From Gammaproteobacteria bacterium (GTDB taxonomy: Bacteria > Pseudomonadota > Gammaproteobacteria > DSM-16500): 64,000 bases of DNA. A model generated the notes under the pieces. It did not search any database and had not been told where the DNA came from. It saw only the letters and a program-made list of their open reading frames with translations. The position numbers were made by a program, and so were the translations under genes. Below, in pieces: positions 44,779 to 54,429 of this stretch. Location of the stretch: positions 1 through 64,000 of the forward strand of contig JAJPJI010000019.1 in the NCBI GenBank assembly GCA_021324305.1, read 5' to 3'. Numbering within the stretch: the stretch's first letter is position 1; each line of letters begins with the position of its first letter.

Positions 44779-46314
44779 TCAACCTGGCGTCTGTGTGGAA
44801 GGATCGGGGTTGATCGCCAGGCTGTTGTTTGATTCAGTCTGCGCACAGAGCCATTTTACCAGTTCTACCATGACCAGTGTGTCTTTTCTGCAATAATCCA
44901 GCATTGCGGTTTTCAGGCTGTTTTTGCGTGTATCGGGTGTGGCTGCGGAAATAAGTTCCTCGTATGCGCGTTGCGCATCGCTTCCATTGGCTACCAGCAT
45001 TCCATCATACCCATGAGACTCTCCAAGCAAGGCAGGTGCGACACTTTTCAAACTAAAACTGCCGGCAAATGCATTGTCATAAACCGATTCACGAATCAGC
45101 GGCAGAGGATCGACAAATCGGCCGATCAGCTTGATCAATGCATCATGATGTTCGGGGGAATAGTCCGCGAGCGCCTGTATGCGCTCAATTTCAAAGCGTG
45201 CGTGATAGGCAACGATTGAGCCCTGTTCACCGCAGGTATCGAGCAAGGCTGGAATCAGGAGTTTCCTTGGGTCATCTGCAGTGGTATGCAGAAATTCTTT
45301 ATGGAGGATCTCTGCATTGGGTGTCTGCAGAATGTGTGCGCTAAACTGAAATGGCACATGTTCAAAGGGCTTGCATCCGTCAAAGCGGGGCAGGGCGGGA
45401 TTAATGGTTTCAAAGTCCAGAAAAACAAGCGGATAGTGCCAGTCAAGCAGCGCAGATTTGATGGCTTCAACATTAATAAATCGTTCTCCATTTCTGAAGC
45501 AGGCGATGACGCGGTTTTGCAGTTCATTAAGATCTGTCAACCGCGGATCATTCAGTGAAATAATTCCTGCATGATACAAATCCCATTTTTGCGACTTTAT
45601 CTGCGGCAGATTAAATACGCTGATATCAGGGATGTGTTTTTCTTTCCAGCAATGCTGGGTGAAGTCGCATTCGGTTGGAGAATGGCAATACGATCCAATA
45701 TCTATATCAGGTACAGTTGGCTGCCTGATGCTGGAAAATATTTCCCTGAGCCTGGGTTGTACGCTGAGATATTTTTCGCGTATCTCGTGTGTAATATCTG
45801 TTTCACAAAAAAGATTGCTGAGATCGGGATAGCGGCAGTCAGGATTCAGATGCACGATATTGATTTGCTCAATTGGCAGTCCGCTCTTGGCCATAATCCA
45901 GACTTGCAATGCGATATCATCATAATGTTCGGGCTTTATTTTTGTTGTGGATTTCACCTCGAAGATACGCCAACGCCTGGTATCATTCGAGTATTGAATG
46001 ATATCGGCGCGCGCGTAACAACCCATATACTCAAATGCGGCTTCGTAAATAAGAGAGGTGCCATTGGCAAGCAGTTCTCTGGTCCTGGCGAGCGCACCGC
46101 TGAAGTCCCAGGGTTTGTTGTCAATCAATACACCGCCAGGATAATATTCCCTGGCTTTTGCCCCCACTTCGTTGCCCTGATCAAACAATGCCTGTTTTTC
46201 AGGCGTCACTGGCGCTTCAAGCTCGGGATGATGAATTGTCAGATAAATACATTTGAGGCAGCGGAAGCCTCTCATGAGTCTGGTTTTGCTTAAAAGTTTG
46301 GGAATGGGATTCAT
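44779..46314 (-). CDS. DUF2779 protein: Cas4-like nuclease fused to DEDD exonuclease domain
   Basis: The product (about 511 residues from ATG 46314) is a two-domain enzyme. The N-terminal half is Cas4-like: RCLKC near the start, the PD-(D/E)XK core with Asp in CYARADII and FEVKST, and a C-terminal Cys cluster (YCHSPTECDFTQHC) that fits a [4Fe-4S] site. The C-terminal half is RNase H-like: FLDFETINPALP (first acidic motif), YHARFEIERIQAL and the last-helix LDYCRKDTLVMV motif of 3'-5' exonucleases. It is a known but uncharacterised family, likely acting in nucleic-acid processing. Upstream ATGs at 46329-46362 lack ribosome-binding sites. Confidence 0.8.
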   Translation of the reverse strand: MNPIPKLLSKTRLMRGFRCLKCIYLTIHHPELEAPVTPEKQALFDQGNEVGAKAREYYPGGVLIDNKPWDFSGALARTRELLANGTSLIYEAAFEYMGCYARADIIQYSNDTRRWRIFEVKSTTKIKPEHYDDIALQVWIMAKSGLPIEQINIVHLNPDCRYPDLSNLFCETDITHEIREKYLSVQPRLREIFSSIRQPTVPDIDIGSYCHSPTECDFTQHCWKEKHIPDISVFNLPQIKSQKWDLYHAGIISLNDPRLTDLNELQNRVIACFRNGERFINVEAIKSALLDWHYPLVFLDFETINPALPRFDGCKPFEHVPFQFSAHILQTPNAEILHKEFLHTTADDPRKLLIPALLDTCGEQGSIVAYHARFEIERIQALADYSPEHHDALIKLIGRFVDPLPLIRESVYDNAFAGSFSLKSVAPALLGESHGYDGMLVANGSDAQRAYEELISAATPDTRKNSLKTAMLDYCRKDTLVMVELVKWLCAQTESNNSLAINPDPSTQTPG

Positions 46315-46427
46315 GTGCCTAATCATAGCAGATAAAATTGAATACATGTAATTCGATTTCAATCTGGTATATTACCTGGATGATGAATTGTCTGAATTTG
46401 ATAGGCACATAGTCTTGCGAGGCATGA

Positions 46428-47057
46428 ATGCACCTGATTTTTGATTTTGATGGTACGTTAGTAAACAGTTTCTATCACGTGGTGAAAAAGACTTCGCTGC
46501 TGGCTGATGAATTCAACTTCAGAAAAATCAAGGATCATGAAATCGAGAGTTTGCGTGATTTGACATCCCTGGAAGTCCTCCGGTTTCTCGAAATTCCCAT
46601 TTATAATCTCCCAAGGGTCATTTCCAGAATACGAAAGCATTTGCATAATGACATGCCCAGTCTGGCTCCTGTGGCGAATATCCGGAATGTATTGGAAAAA
46701 CTTTACAATGCCCATTTTTCACTTGGTATTCTGACCTCAAACTCGGTTGAGAATGTTACCTTGTGGCTTGATATCCATGACATGCGTCATTATTTTGATT
46801 ATATACATGCCGAGTCGAGACTGTTTTCAAAAAAGCATTTAATGAAGAAAACACTGGAGAGGTACAAGATTGACAAATCCACGGCATTTTACATAGGAGA
46901 TGAAACCAGGGATATCGACGCGGCCAGGAAGAATGCCATTCACTCAGTGGCAGTTACCTGGGGATACAATTCTGAAAAAGTTCTTTTACAGCATCAACCA
47001 TCATTCATGGTGAGGAAACCAGAAGAACTGCTGATTCTGTTTGGATTGCAAAAGTGA
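46428..47057 (+). CDS. HAD-superfamily hydrolase (phosphoglycolate phosphatase-like)
   Basis: The 209-residue protein has all four HAD motifs: FDFDGTLVNS (nucleophile Asp), GILTSNS, a Lys in the KKHLMKK segment and IGDETRDIDAA. An alpha-helical cap lies at about 15-85. It resembles phosphoglycolate phosphatases and related small-molecule phosphatases; the exact substrate is unclear. GAGG lies before the start. It is divergent from the DUF2779 gene and followed by ohr at 33 bases. Confidence 0.88.
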   Translation: MHLIFDFDGTLVNSFYHVVKKTSLLADEFNFRKIKDHEIESLRDLTSLEVLRFLEIPIYNLPRVISRIRKHLHNDMPSLAPVANIRNVLEKLYNAHFSLGILTSNSVENVTLWLDIHDMRHYFDYIHAESRLFSKKHLMKKTLERYKIDKSTAFYIGDETRDIDAARKNAIHSVAVTWGYNSEKVLLQHQPSFMVRKPEELLILFGLQK

Positions 47058-47090
47058 TTAAATGAAAACACTTTATAAAGGAGCTCTGAC

Positions 47091-47528
47091 ATGGACACGA
47101 TTAAACCACTTTTTACAGCGATGGCGGTAGCAGTTGGCGGCCGTAATGGTCATAGTGAGACGAATGATGGTTCAGTCAAGGTTGATTTGTCTGTGCCAAA
47201 AGAAATGGGCGGTGCTGGAAAATCGGGCACGACAACGCCTGAGCATCTCTTTGCGGCAGGTTACGCGGCCTGTTTTGGCGGCGCAATAGATTTTGTCGCG
47301 AGGCAGCATAAGAAAGATGCGAGCAAGGTAAAAGTAACCTGTCTGGTTTCGATTGGTCCACGCGACAAAGGCGGATTTGGTCTTGCAGTTAAAATGAATG
47401 TCGAAGATAAAACCTTGCCACAGGCTGAGCTGGCTATGCTGGTAAAGGAAGCGCATGAGCAAATATGTCCTTATTCGCATGCGACCCGTAATAATGTCGA
47501 GGTAAGTTTTGATATAATTGGCGCATGA
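47091..47528 (+). CDS. ohr: organic hydroperoxide resistance protein (Ohr/OsmC)
   Basis: The 145-residue protein has the OsmC-family fold marks and the two reactive Cys of Ohr: AACFGGAID (peroxidatic) and ICPYSHATRNN (resolving). The Arg in PKEMGG-type and the surrounding sequence fit Ohr rather than OsmC. It reduces organic hydroperoxides in the cytoplasm. AAGGAG lies 7 bases upstream of the start. Confidence 0.92.
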   Translation: MDTIKPLFTAMAVAVGGRNGHSETNDGSVKVDLSVPKEMGGAGKSGTTTPEHLFAAGYAACFGGAIDFVARQHKKDASKVKVTCLVSIGPRDKGGFGLAVKMNVEDKTLPQAELAMLVKEAHEQICPYSHATRNNVEVSFDIIGA

Positions 47529-47724
47529 TATGAAAGCATGACAATCAGATAGCAGTCAGTAACACATGTACTGTTGAGCGGATGGCAGGAGCTTGTCTTG
47601 CTAACCATCTGAACGTTATGAAATAATAATATCGTCGGAGTTTAATTCTCGGCAGATAACGTCATCAATATTTCTCTGGCAAAGACGCGGTTCTGGAATA
47701 TGATTATTTAAGGACATGAATAAA

Positions 47725-47973
47725 ATGAAATACGTTTCCGGTCTTATCTTGATGACAGCTCTAGCGCTTCACGTTATCCCGTCTGTCAGTATGCCTGCAT
47801 GTCATTATCACAATTATCGCAATACTGGCTATAGGCATTATTGTCATTGCCAGCATTTCTATTATCAATGCACGGGACAGGATTATCAGGTGGATAATGC
47901 CTGTGTGGATTTTTGCATCGATAAACGGCACACACTTAACCAGTGTATGCGTGAATGTTCATATTCATATTGA
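47725..47973 (+). CDS. small secreted Cys-rich protein
   Basis: The precursor is 82 residues, with a signal peptide (MKYVSGLILMTALALHVIPS). The mature part of about 60 residues contains eight Cys and many His and Tyr (HYHNYRN, HYCHCQHFYYQC, NACVDFC, QCMRECSY), so up to four disulphides. AAGGA lies 10 bases before ATG 47725; the ATG at 47716 is only 1 base from it and so unlikely. The spacing resembles small secreted Cys-rich or metal-binding peptides, but I recognise no family. Confidence 0.6.
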   Translation: MKYVSGLILMTALALHVIPSVSMPACHYHNYRNTGYRHYCHCQHFYYQCTGQDYQVDNACVDFCIDKRHTLNQCMRECSYSY

Positions 47974-48057
47974 TAATTACTATTTCATCAAAGCCTGCGG
48001 CTGTACATGGCATGTTTAAATACGAATGTTCAAAGCCCGGCTGATGCTGGAAAGTAA

Positions 48058-49470
48058 CTAATTAACCCGGATATTCAGGAATTGCCAGGGGTCGGATTTA
48101 TCAATATTCTCCGGAAATAATTTTTCCCGTTCTTTTAGCGGGTTCCAGTCTGTGTAATATCCCGATACCTGGCCAAGATAGGGAATGGCAATATTCATGA
48201 TGTACTGAAAATCAATCTCATCAGGTTCCACAATGCCGCGTTCAGGGTGTGCTATCGCCCAGATCATGCCGGACAATGCTCCAATCGCAACCTGCAAGCT
48301 GGTTGCGTTATTATAAGGAGCCAGTTGACGGGCTTCATGTATGGAAAGCTGTGAGCCAAACCAGTAGGCCCCCTTGGGGTTACCCATTAACAATACTCCC
48401 AGTTCATCCATGCCGTCTGTGATTTCATCAAACAGAACACGCTGGTGTTGCTGCTGGGTCCATTCTTTTCCGGCGAATTCATTTAATGACAAGACCGCAT
48501 CTTCACAAGGGTGATAGGCGAAGTGAACGGTTGGTCGATAATGCAGTTCGTTATCACGTTTCAATGTCAGGAAATCGGAAATGGAAACTGATTCCGTATG
48601 TGTGATCAGATACGCGTGAAATGCGCCTGAAAGCGGGGTCCATGTTCGAACACGTGTGGAAGCGCCGGGACGGTTGAGGTAGATGGCGCATCGTGAACCA
48701 GTATCATGTTGATGCCCATCAGCGGGCCAATGCCGCTCGTGTGTTCCCCATCCGAGTTCAACAGGCTGTGATGCCTCCGAAATAAATCCGTCAATTGACC
48801 ACGTATTGATGAACTCACCAGGACGTTTGGATTTCGCGCTTACCTGGGTATCGCGTTCAGCGATATGAATGACTTTGATGGATAGGCTGCGCGCGAGGCT
48901 GGCCCATTGTGATTTATTTTGCGGCTGATCAATATGCAATTCCGTGTCGTTTGCTATATTCAATAACGCCTGTTTAACAAAGTGCGAAACCAGGCCGGGA
49001 TTGGCTCCGTGTGTCACAACAGCGGTCGGGCGAGTCCGGGTGGTATCGCGTAAGGCTAATACAGCTTCGCGCATGGCATAATTAGATCGTGAAGAAGGGG
49101 ATAGATTATTATCGACATATCCGCCTGCCCATGGCTCAATACAGGTATCCAGATACAAGATATTCTTCTGCTGACAATACTGGATCAATGCAGCGCTTGA
49201 AACATCAACGGACAGATTTAAGAGAAAATCACCCGCTTGCAGATGACTTTCCAGTACAGTTATATAATTTTCTCGTGTGACTGGATTGATCACGAAGTTG
49301 ATGCCGGATTCATTCGCGATAGATTGTCCATCATCATTTTTTGTAATGATAGTGATTTGATCTGGCTTAATGTCAATATGACGAAACAAGAGAGGCAGAA
49401 TGGCTTTTCCGATCGTACCAAAACCGACAATAATCAGTCGATTGCCAAAACTAACATATTTTTTATACAT
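48058..49470 (-). CDS. hss: homospermidine synthase
   Basis: The 470-residue protein has a dinucleotide-binding start (IIVGFGTIGKAILPLL), followed by family marks DTCIEPWAGGY, VTHGANPGLVSHF and VELGWGTHE. The C-terminal half carries LLMGNPKGAYWFGSQL. Bacterial homospermidine synthase uses NAD to join putrescine or spermidine butyl units into sym-homospermidine, a polyamine. Length and motifs are normal. It is transcribed alone; AAGGA precedes the start. Confidence 0.88.
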   Translation of the reverse strand: MYKKYVSFGNRLIIVGFGTIGKAILPLLFRHIDIKPDQITIITKNDDGQSIANESGINFVINPVTRENYITVLESHLQAGDFLLNLSVDVSSAALIQYCQQKNILYLDTCIEPWAGGYVDNNLSPSSRSNYAMREAVLALRDTTRTRPTAVVTHGANPGLVSHFVKQALLNIANDTELHIDQPQNKSQWASLARSLSIKVIHIAERDTQVSAKSKRPGEFINTWSIDGFISEASQPVELGWGTHERHWPADGHQHDTGSRCAIYLNRPGASTRVRTWTPLSGAFHAYLITHTESVSISDFLTLKRDNELHYRPTVHFAYHPCEDAVLSLNEFAGKEWTQQQHQRVLFDEITDGMDELGVLLMGNPKGAYWFGSQLSIHEARQLAPYNNATSLQVAIGALSGMIWAIAHPERGIVEPDEIDFQYIMNIAIPYLGQVSGYYTDWNPLKEREKLFPENIDKSDPWQFLNIRVN

Positions 49471-49685
49471 TTTTCCTTATTCCCGAATATGAAAAGTTCT
49501 ACGAAATTATATTAGTGACCGAGCATTTACGATCAGTAAAAGCGCATTTCTTCACTTCTAAAAAACTTCATAACAACGTATCATACCGTTAATAGAGAGG
49601 CACGATCTTACAGCAAAGACATCAGTGTTTCCACCATAAATTACCACTTGAAATCGCGTATGAAATTTGCCAATAGAGGAACAGG

Positions 49686-51176
49686 ATGATGATGAAAAAT
49701 TATAACCGGTTAAAGACAGTATTCGCGCGAATTTCACGGTTGCAATATGCACAGCGTATTTTGATGTGGGATGAAGCAGTCATGATGCCTGAAGGTGCCC
49801 AGGAAGCCCGTGCCCATACTGTCGCAACATTAAACCGCACTATTCATCGCATGTTGACTAATAGAAAAGTCAAAACGCTCATTGATAAAGCCAGGGATGA
49901 AGACAGGTTGTCAAGCTGGGATGTCGTCAATCTGAATATAATGGAAAAAAAATATAATAAGGCCGCTTGTATTCCTCTGAAGCTGACCGAAGAATCTACC
50001 AGAGTCATGATCCGCTGCGAGCAGGCATGGCGCACATTGCGACAACAAAATAATTGGCAAGACTTTATTCCTTACCTGGATCAGACATTCAGATTTGTCA
50101 GGGAAATTGCAGAACGGGAATCACAAGTAACACATTTAAGTCCCTATGATGCGCTGCTTGATAAATATGCTGAAGGATTTGGGCAGAGTGATATTGACGA
50201 CATTTTTTTAAAACTGAAACAGTTTCTACCTGCGCTCGTGACGCAAATACGTGGGAAACAGCAAAGCGATACAATATGCGTGGCTAGGGGACGGTTTGGC
50301 ATAGAGAAACAGAAAGCACTGGGTTTGAAAGTCATGCAGGCATTGCAGTTCGATTTCAAACGTGGACGTCTGGACGTGAGTCATCATCCATTTTGTTCTG
50401 GCGGCCCATCTGATGTGCGCATAACGACACGTTACTCGGAGGATGAATTTATTTCATCGCTTTTTGGAATTTGCCATGAAACCGGGCATGCTATCTATGA
50501 GCAGGGTTTGCCGGCAGAATGGCTGGAGCAGCCAATTGGCCAGATTGACAATATGGTCATGCATGAAAGCCAGTCATTGCTGGTTGAAATGGATGTATGC
50601 CGATCCAAGGCCTTTATTGAATATTTAATACCTCTGATTCAGGATGAGTTTGGCACTCAAGCTGCTTTCACAGTCGAAAATTTGTATAAATATGTCACAC
50701 GAGTTAAACCCGGCTTGATACGTGTTGATGCTGACGAGGTTACCTATCCGTTGCATATAATTTTGCGATATGAATTGGAAAAAGCGCTGATGTCCGGAGA
50801 CTTGCAGCTTCAGGATTTACCGTCTGCCTGGAATGAGCGCATGGCTCAATATTTTGATCTGTCTACGCTAAATAATGATAAGGATGGTGTCATGCAGGAT
50901 GTGCACTGGGCGAGCGGCGCATTTGGGTATTTCCCTGCCTATACGCTGGGACGCTTAATGGCAGCGCAATTATTTGATACCTTCAGGCAAATGCATGGAC
51001 AATTCAGTGAGTCTGTCAGGCATGGGCAATTCCAGGTATTAACTCAGTGGCTGAACAAAAATGTTCATAGCCTGGCAGCATCGCTTCCTGTAAATGACTT
51101 GCTGATCAATGTAACTGGGGCGGCTCTGGACCCTCAATATTTCCTGGCACACATTCAGAGGCGGTATCTGGATTAG
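49686..51176 (+). CDS. M32 family metallocarboxypeptidase
   Basis: The 496-residue protein has the Taq-type M32 layout: helices with LMWDEAVMMPEGA near the start, the zinc-binding GICHETGHAIYEQ (HExxH) and the third-ligand Glu in HESQSLLVE, then AYTLGRLMAAQL near the C-terminus. It removes C-terminal residues from peptides in the cytoplasm. Three ATGs in a row follow a GAGG site; I take the first. It is alone on the plus strand; the SET gene starts 83 bases after it. Confidence 0.9.
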   Translation: MMMKNYNRLKTVFARISRLQYAQRILMWDEAVMMPEGAQEARAHTVATLNRTIHRMLTNRKVKTLIDKARDEDRLSSWDVVNLNIMEKKYNKAACIPLKLTEESTRVMIRCEQAWRTLRQQNNWQDFIPYLDQTFRFVREIAERESQVTHLSPYDALLDKYAEGFGQSDIDDIFLKLKQFLPALVTQIRGKQQSDTICVARGRFGIEKQKALGLKVMQALQFDFKRGRLDVSHHPFCSGGPSDVRITTRYSEDEFISSLFGICHETGHAIYEQGLPAEWLEQPIGQIDNMVMHESQSLLVEMDVCRSKAFIEYLIPLIQDEFGTQAAFTVENLYKYVTRVKPGLIRVDADEVTYPLHIILRYELEKALMSGDLQLQDLPSAWNERMAQYFDLSTLNNDKDGVMQDVHWASGAFGYFPAYTLGRLMAAQLFDTFRQMHGQFSESVRHGQFQVLTQWLNKNVHSLAASLPVNDLLINVTGAALDPQYFLAHIQRRYLD

Positions 51177-51259
51177 CCTCAGGTATTTATTGAGTGCTAT
51201 TTCTGGCGGTGGTAATTTATGTACCCTCACTTTCAATAACTTAATAAAAGCATACAACA

Positions 51260-51625
51260 ATGAAGGCCAAGTTATATCAAAATAAGTTAATTGTTAAAAA
51301 ATCCTCAAAACATGGATACGGCGTTTTTGCTGGCAAGACCATCAGAAAAAACGAAAAAATCGAAGAGTGTTATATCATTATCACGCGTGGCGGAGACAGG
51401 GGGCTGGAAGACTATTATTTTGATGCGAAAGGCAAGCATGCTATCTTCACTGGCTTTGGCATTATCTATAATCATTCCGATGATCCCAATGCTGATTATT
51501 CAATCAATATGAAAAAGCGCGTGACAACGATCAAGGCTAGCAGAACCATTCATAAAGGGGAGGAAATTACCATTTCCTATGGGGAAGACTGGTTTAGCAG
51601 CCGAGGCCGTAAAGCGAAATCATGA
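51260..51625 (+). CDS. short SET-domain protein
   Basis: The 121-residue protein is a bare SET domain with intact motifs: GYGVFAGKTI, IYNHSDDPNADY (canonical NHSxxPN) and EEITISYG (S-adenosylmethionine binding). No extra domains are attached. The intact NHS and C-terminal YG make it likely active; protein Lys methylation is the family activity, but the target is unknown. Small bacterial SET proteins occur in several lineages, so this one may be housekeeping rather than host directed. No clear ribosome-binding site is visible. Confidence 0.88.
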   Translation: MKAKLYQNKLIVKKSSKHGYGVFAGKTIRKNEKIEECYIIITRGGDRGLEDYYFDAKGKHAIFTGFGIIYNHSDDPNADYSINMKKRVTTIKASRTIHKGEEITISYGEDWFSSRGRKAKS

Positions 51626-51729
51626 ATCACCAGGCGATAAGTTGGGCGGATTATCTGATACGCTGCATTAATCCGATATTGTTGGGAATCAGGGCGCGGA
51701 TTGAATTCAAACTTCATATTTACTGATAA

Positions 51730-52236
51730 ATGAGTAATATTCATATGCCAATCTCTCAAGTATTTTTGCGTGCGGCCAATCCAGCTGACTCTGAGTGGCT
51801 GACAAGGCTGATGAATGAGCAGTGGGGTGGTTTGCCGCTGGTAATCAGAGGGAAAAAATATTTTCCTGACCTGTTGGACGGTATTGTGGCGACAGATAAT
51901 GACAAGATTCAGGGATTTTTGTTTTATGAAATTTCCGGGCGGGATTGTGAAATCATAGTATTTGAAGTTTTTGATAAATTCAGAGGCTTGGGCACGAAAA
52001 TGCTTGAAGAGCTAAAAATAATCGCTAAAAACAGGCAATGCCAGCGTATATATCTGATGACGACAAATGATAATCTTGATGCGCTGCGTTTCTATCAGAA
52101 AAGAGGATTTACCATTTGCACGATTCATATTGATTCTGTGAAAGAATCGCGAAAGTTAAAACCATCCATTGGTTTGATTGGTGATTATGGTATTCCAGTG
52201 CGTGATGAAATTGATTTGGAGTTGATACTTGGTTAA
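51730..52236 (+). CDS. GNAT-family N-acetyltransferase
   Basis: The 168-residue protein shows the GNAT fold: an N-terminal helix, IQGFLFYEI, the acetyl-CoA loop motif FRGLGTKMLEEL (R-G-x-G), and LDALRFYQKRGF (motif B). A short C-terminal piece follows. It acetylates an unknown amine. The DUF302 gene converges on it 5 bases away. An ATG five codons later is an alternative start. Confidence 0.85.
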   Translation: MSNIHMPISQVFLRAANPADSEWLTRLMNEQWGGLPLVIRGKKYFPDLLDGIVATDNDKIQGFLFYEISGRDCEIIVFEVFDKFRGLGTKMLEELKIIAKNRQCQRIYLMTTNDNLDALRFYQKRGFTICTIHIDSVKESRKLKPSIGLIGDYGIPVRDEIDLELILG

Positions 52237-52241
52237 GAGCG

Positions 52242-52637
52242 TTACTTGATTGCTGTTTCAACCAGAGTGGTAAGGATTTTTTTAAATTGTCTGATAGTGT
52301 CTGTGGATGTTTCAATTTGATATTCAGATACAAGCTTGTCTGTATCCTGAAAGCCAACAATGGTTTCCTGGTTCTTTTTCCACGCAATAATTCGTAATGG
52401 TAATTCAATTCCGATGGCAGGGGATTCAATCATGAGTGCAGTTCCAACTTTGGGATTGCCAAAAATAATTAGTTCTTCATCCTGCATCGTCAAGCCAGCA
52501 TTACGTGCAGCCTCGCTATGACTGATGCGGGCAAAAATCGTAATATTTTTTTCTCGGAGAATTTTTTCTATGCGGTCCATGACTTCCGCGACAGACAATG
52601 TTGTGGAGAAAGTGATTAATGATGAATGATCAGCCAT
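52242..52637 (-). CDS. DUF302 family protein
   Basis: The 131-residue protein has the DUF302 pattern: SVAEVMDRIEKILREK, IFARISHSEAA, LIIFGNPKVGTALM and PLRIIAWK. Family members are small soluble proteins with a BtrG-like alpha/beta fold, of unknown role. It is transcribed alone, convergent with the GNAT gene. Confidence 0.88.
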   Translation of the reverse strand: MADHSSLITFSTTLSVAEVMDRIEKILREKNITIFARISHSEAARNAGLTMQDEELIIFGNPKVGTALMIESPAIGIELPLRIIAWKKNQETIVGFQDTDKLVSEYQIETSTDTIRQFKKILTTLVETAIK

Positions 52638-53024
52638 GCATTGTCCCTAAATAAATCTGTGGAATCAGTATAGCATGAAATCAGCCGGAATGCTGAATGG
52701 CTGGTTTGAAATTCAACCATGTTTTGAAGAGCAAGCATGATGGCAGCGTTGCCCTTGCTGTCGCATTTAATCTGGGTGTCAGGGTTTGTCCGTGCGACAA
52801 GAGAGAGATTGCTCAGCGTTGATTGTCTTGAAATGGTTTTATATTTATGATAATAAAATCATATACTTGAAGCCGTCATGGATTAGCCGTTTGGAATTTT
52901 TTGATCTTGCAAGCAGTACAGCGCAGGCGTATTGTAGGTATCTTGCTGGTGAAACTCAATGTTATAGCCGCGTGTGGATGCAATACGCAACGGGTGGTTT
53001 GGATTGTCAACAAGTGAGGTTGTC
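52638..53024. other. gene-free stretch
   Basis: The 387 bases between the divergent DUF302 and FMN reductase genes contain no frame I can support, no repeat and no strong hairpin. A GAGG site near its end belongs to the FMN reductase start at 53025. Confidence 0.5.
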
Positions 53025-53579
53025 ATGAAGATTTTCATGTTTGCGGCATCATTAAGGAAGGACTCGTTCAATAAACAATTAATCAATCTGGTCGCCAGCA
53101 TTGTCAAAGATCTTGGACGTGAAGTTGACCTGGCTCAGTTTAACGAATTTGAGCTGCCTTTGTATAATGCAGACATACAGAATACACAAGGATTCCCGGC
53201 GGCAGTTACGCAATTTATTGATCGCATGCATAATGCAGATGGACTCATTATTTCAACACCCGAGTATAATTTTTCCATACCGGGCACGTTAAAGAATTTA
53301 ATTGACTGGGTTTCACGCGTCACGCCAATGCCTTGGCAGCGCCAGCGTGTTTTGCTTTGCTCGGCTTCGCCTTCTTTGGTTGGGGGAAACCGCAGTCTTT
53401 GGGCGACACGTATTCCATTAGAGTCATGCGGGTCGCTGGTTTATCCCGATATGTTTTCACTAGCCACAGCACACGAAGCATTTGATGCGAATGGGGGACT
53501 AAAAAATCAGCAACTGCAGCAGCGTTTGGCAGATCTGGTCAACGATTATCTGCATATGATCGAAAAACTGAACCGTTAA
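53025..53579 (+). CDS. NADPH-dependent FMN reductase
   Basis: The 184-residue protein starts MKIFMFAASLRKDSFN (flavodoxin-like phosphate loop) and contains GLIISTPEYNFSIPGTLKNLIDW, the diagnostic flavin-binding motif of this family. It reduces FMN or quinones in the cytoplasm with NAD(P)H. GAGG lies 7 bases before ATG 53025; a frame from 52974 would add 17 residues. The cNMP-fold gene follows after 59 bases. Confidence 0.9.
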   Translation: MKIFMFAASLRKDSFNKQLINLVASIVKDLGREVDLAQFNEFELPLYNADIQNTQGFPAAVTQFIDRMHNADGLIISTPEYNFSIPGTLKNLIDWVSRVTPMPWQRQRVLLCSASPSLVGGNRSLWATRIPLESCGSLVYPDMFSLATAHEAFDANGGLKNQQLQQRLADLVNDYLHMIEKLNR

Positions 53580-53638
53580 ATCGATTCGCTCGCAAATGGA
53601 TTTTGTATTTCCATCATGAAAATTTAAAGGAATAGTTT

Positions 53639-54172
53639 ATGGAAAGCGATGATGGGTTCCTGGCACGGCATAAATTATTTTCCGGGTTGTCTAAAGATCA
53701 ATTTTCATTGATCGCTAATCTGGCAAAGGTGGAAGAATTCGCAGAGGATGACATTATCTGTCATGAGGGTGAGGCAGCGGACAAAATATATATCATTGCG
53801 CAAGGTGAAGTTGATATATTAAAAACGAAGGATAATAGTGAAAATGTTTATACGATAGTCACGTTAGGGCCGGGTTCAATTATCGGCGAAATCTCATTTA
53901 TCAACCGTTCACTATACACGGCGACAGTCAAGGCAGTCAGTCCCTTAAAAATATTCAGCCTTTCTTTTGACAAACTGGATGCCATTAAACACGATAATAC
54001 TGCTGCTAACCGGCTCATCTATTATCAACTGATTGAAAACATCGCGCATGAATTATCCCTGCGCATCTGCCGTACCAATCAGATATTGGTGGACCTCATG
54101 CATTCAAGCAAGACTGAGCACGATATCAGAAACGCAAAGATGACATTGTTTGCCGGATTCTGGAGTATGTGA
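53639..54172 (+). CDS. cyclic-nucleotide-binding-fold protein with altered phosphate cassette
   Basis: The 177-residue protein has a CNB beta-barrel of about 120 residues: LFSGLSKDQFSLIANLAK, GEAADKIYIIAQGEVDIL and the cassette GEISFINRSLYTATVKA. In cAMP-binding proteins this cassette has an Arg before S/T-A; here the position is Tyr, so it may not bind cAMP. A C-terminal helical tail of about 50 residues has no HTH, so it is not a transcription factor. AAGGA precedes the start. It may regulate a partner protein. Confidence 0.8.
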   Translation: MESDDGFLARHKLFSGLSKDQFSLIANLAKVEEFAEDDIICHEGEAADKIYIIAQGEVDILKTKDNSENVYTIVTLGPGSIIGEISFINRSLYTATVKAVSPLKIFSLSFDKLDAIKHDNTAANRLIYYQLIENIAHELSLRICRTNQILVDLMHSSKTEHDIRNAKMTLFAGFWSM

Positions 54173-54429
54173 TTATTGGCAAGACTCATTTATGCCATAG
54201 TGATTTTTATCTCTCATGATTTCTTCCTGTTTGTGTGGTTTGATCATTGAATATTCTATTTATGCGCCATTCATATCGCTATTTTCACTTGTATATTGAT
54301 CCTGTGTTGTGATAGGTTTCAACGAATTTCTAATACGGCTTGCAGCGTATTATATGGAGCTTTATTTCCGGCTTTATCAGGACTCGGGGTAATTCATCTG
54401 GTAAGCTTGAGAATATACAAGGAGGTATA

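Noticed and set aside
45571-46293. 240-codon frame antisense to the DUF2779 gene
   Set aside because: The minus strand carries a protein with clear Cas4-like and exonuclease motifs; the antisense product has no domain and no ribosome-binding site.
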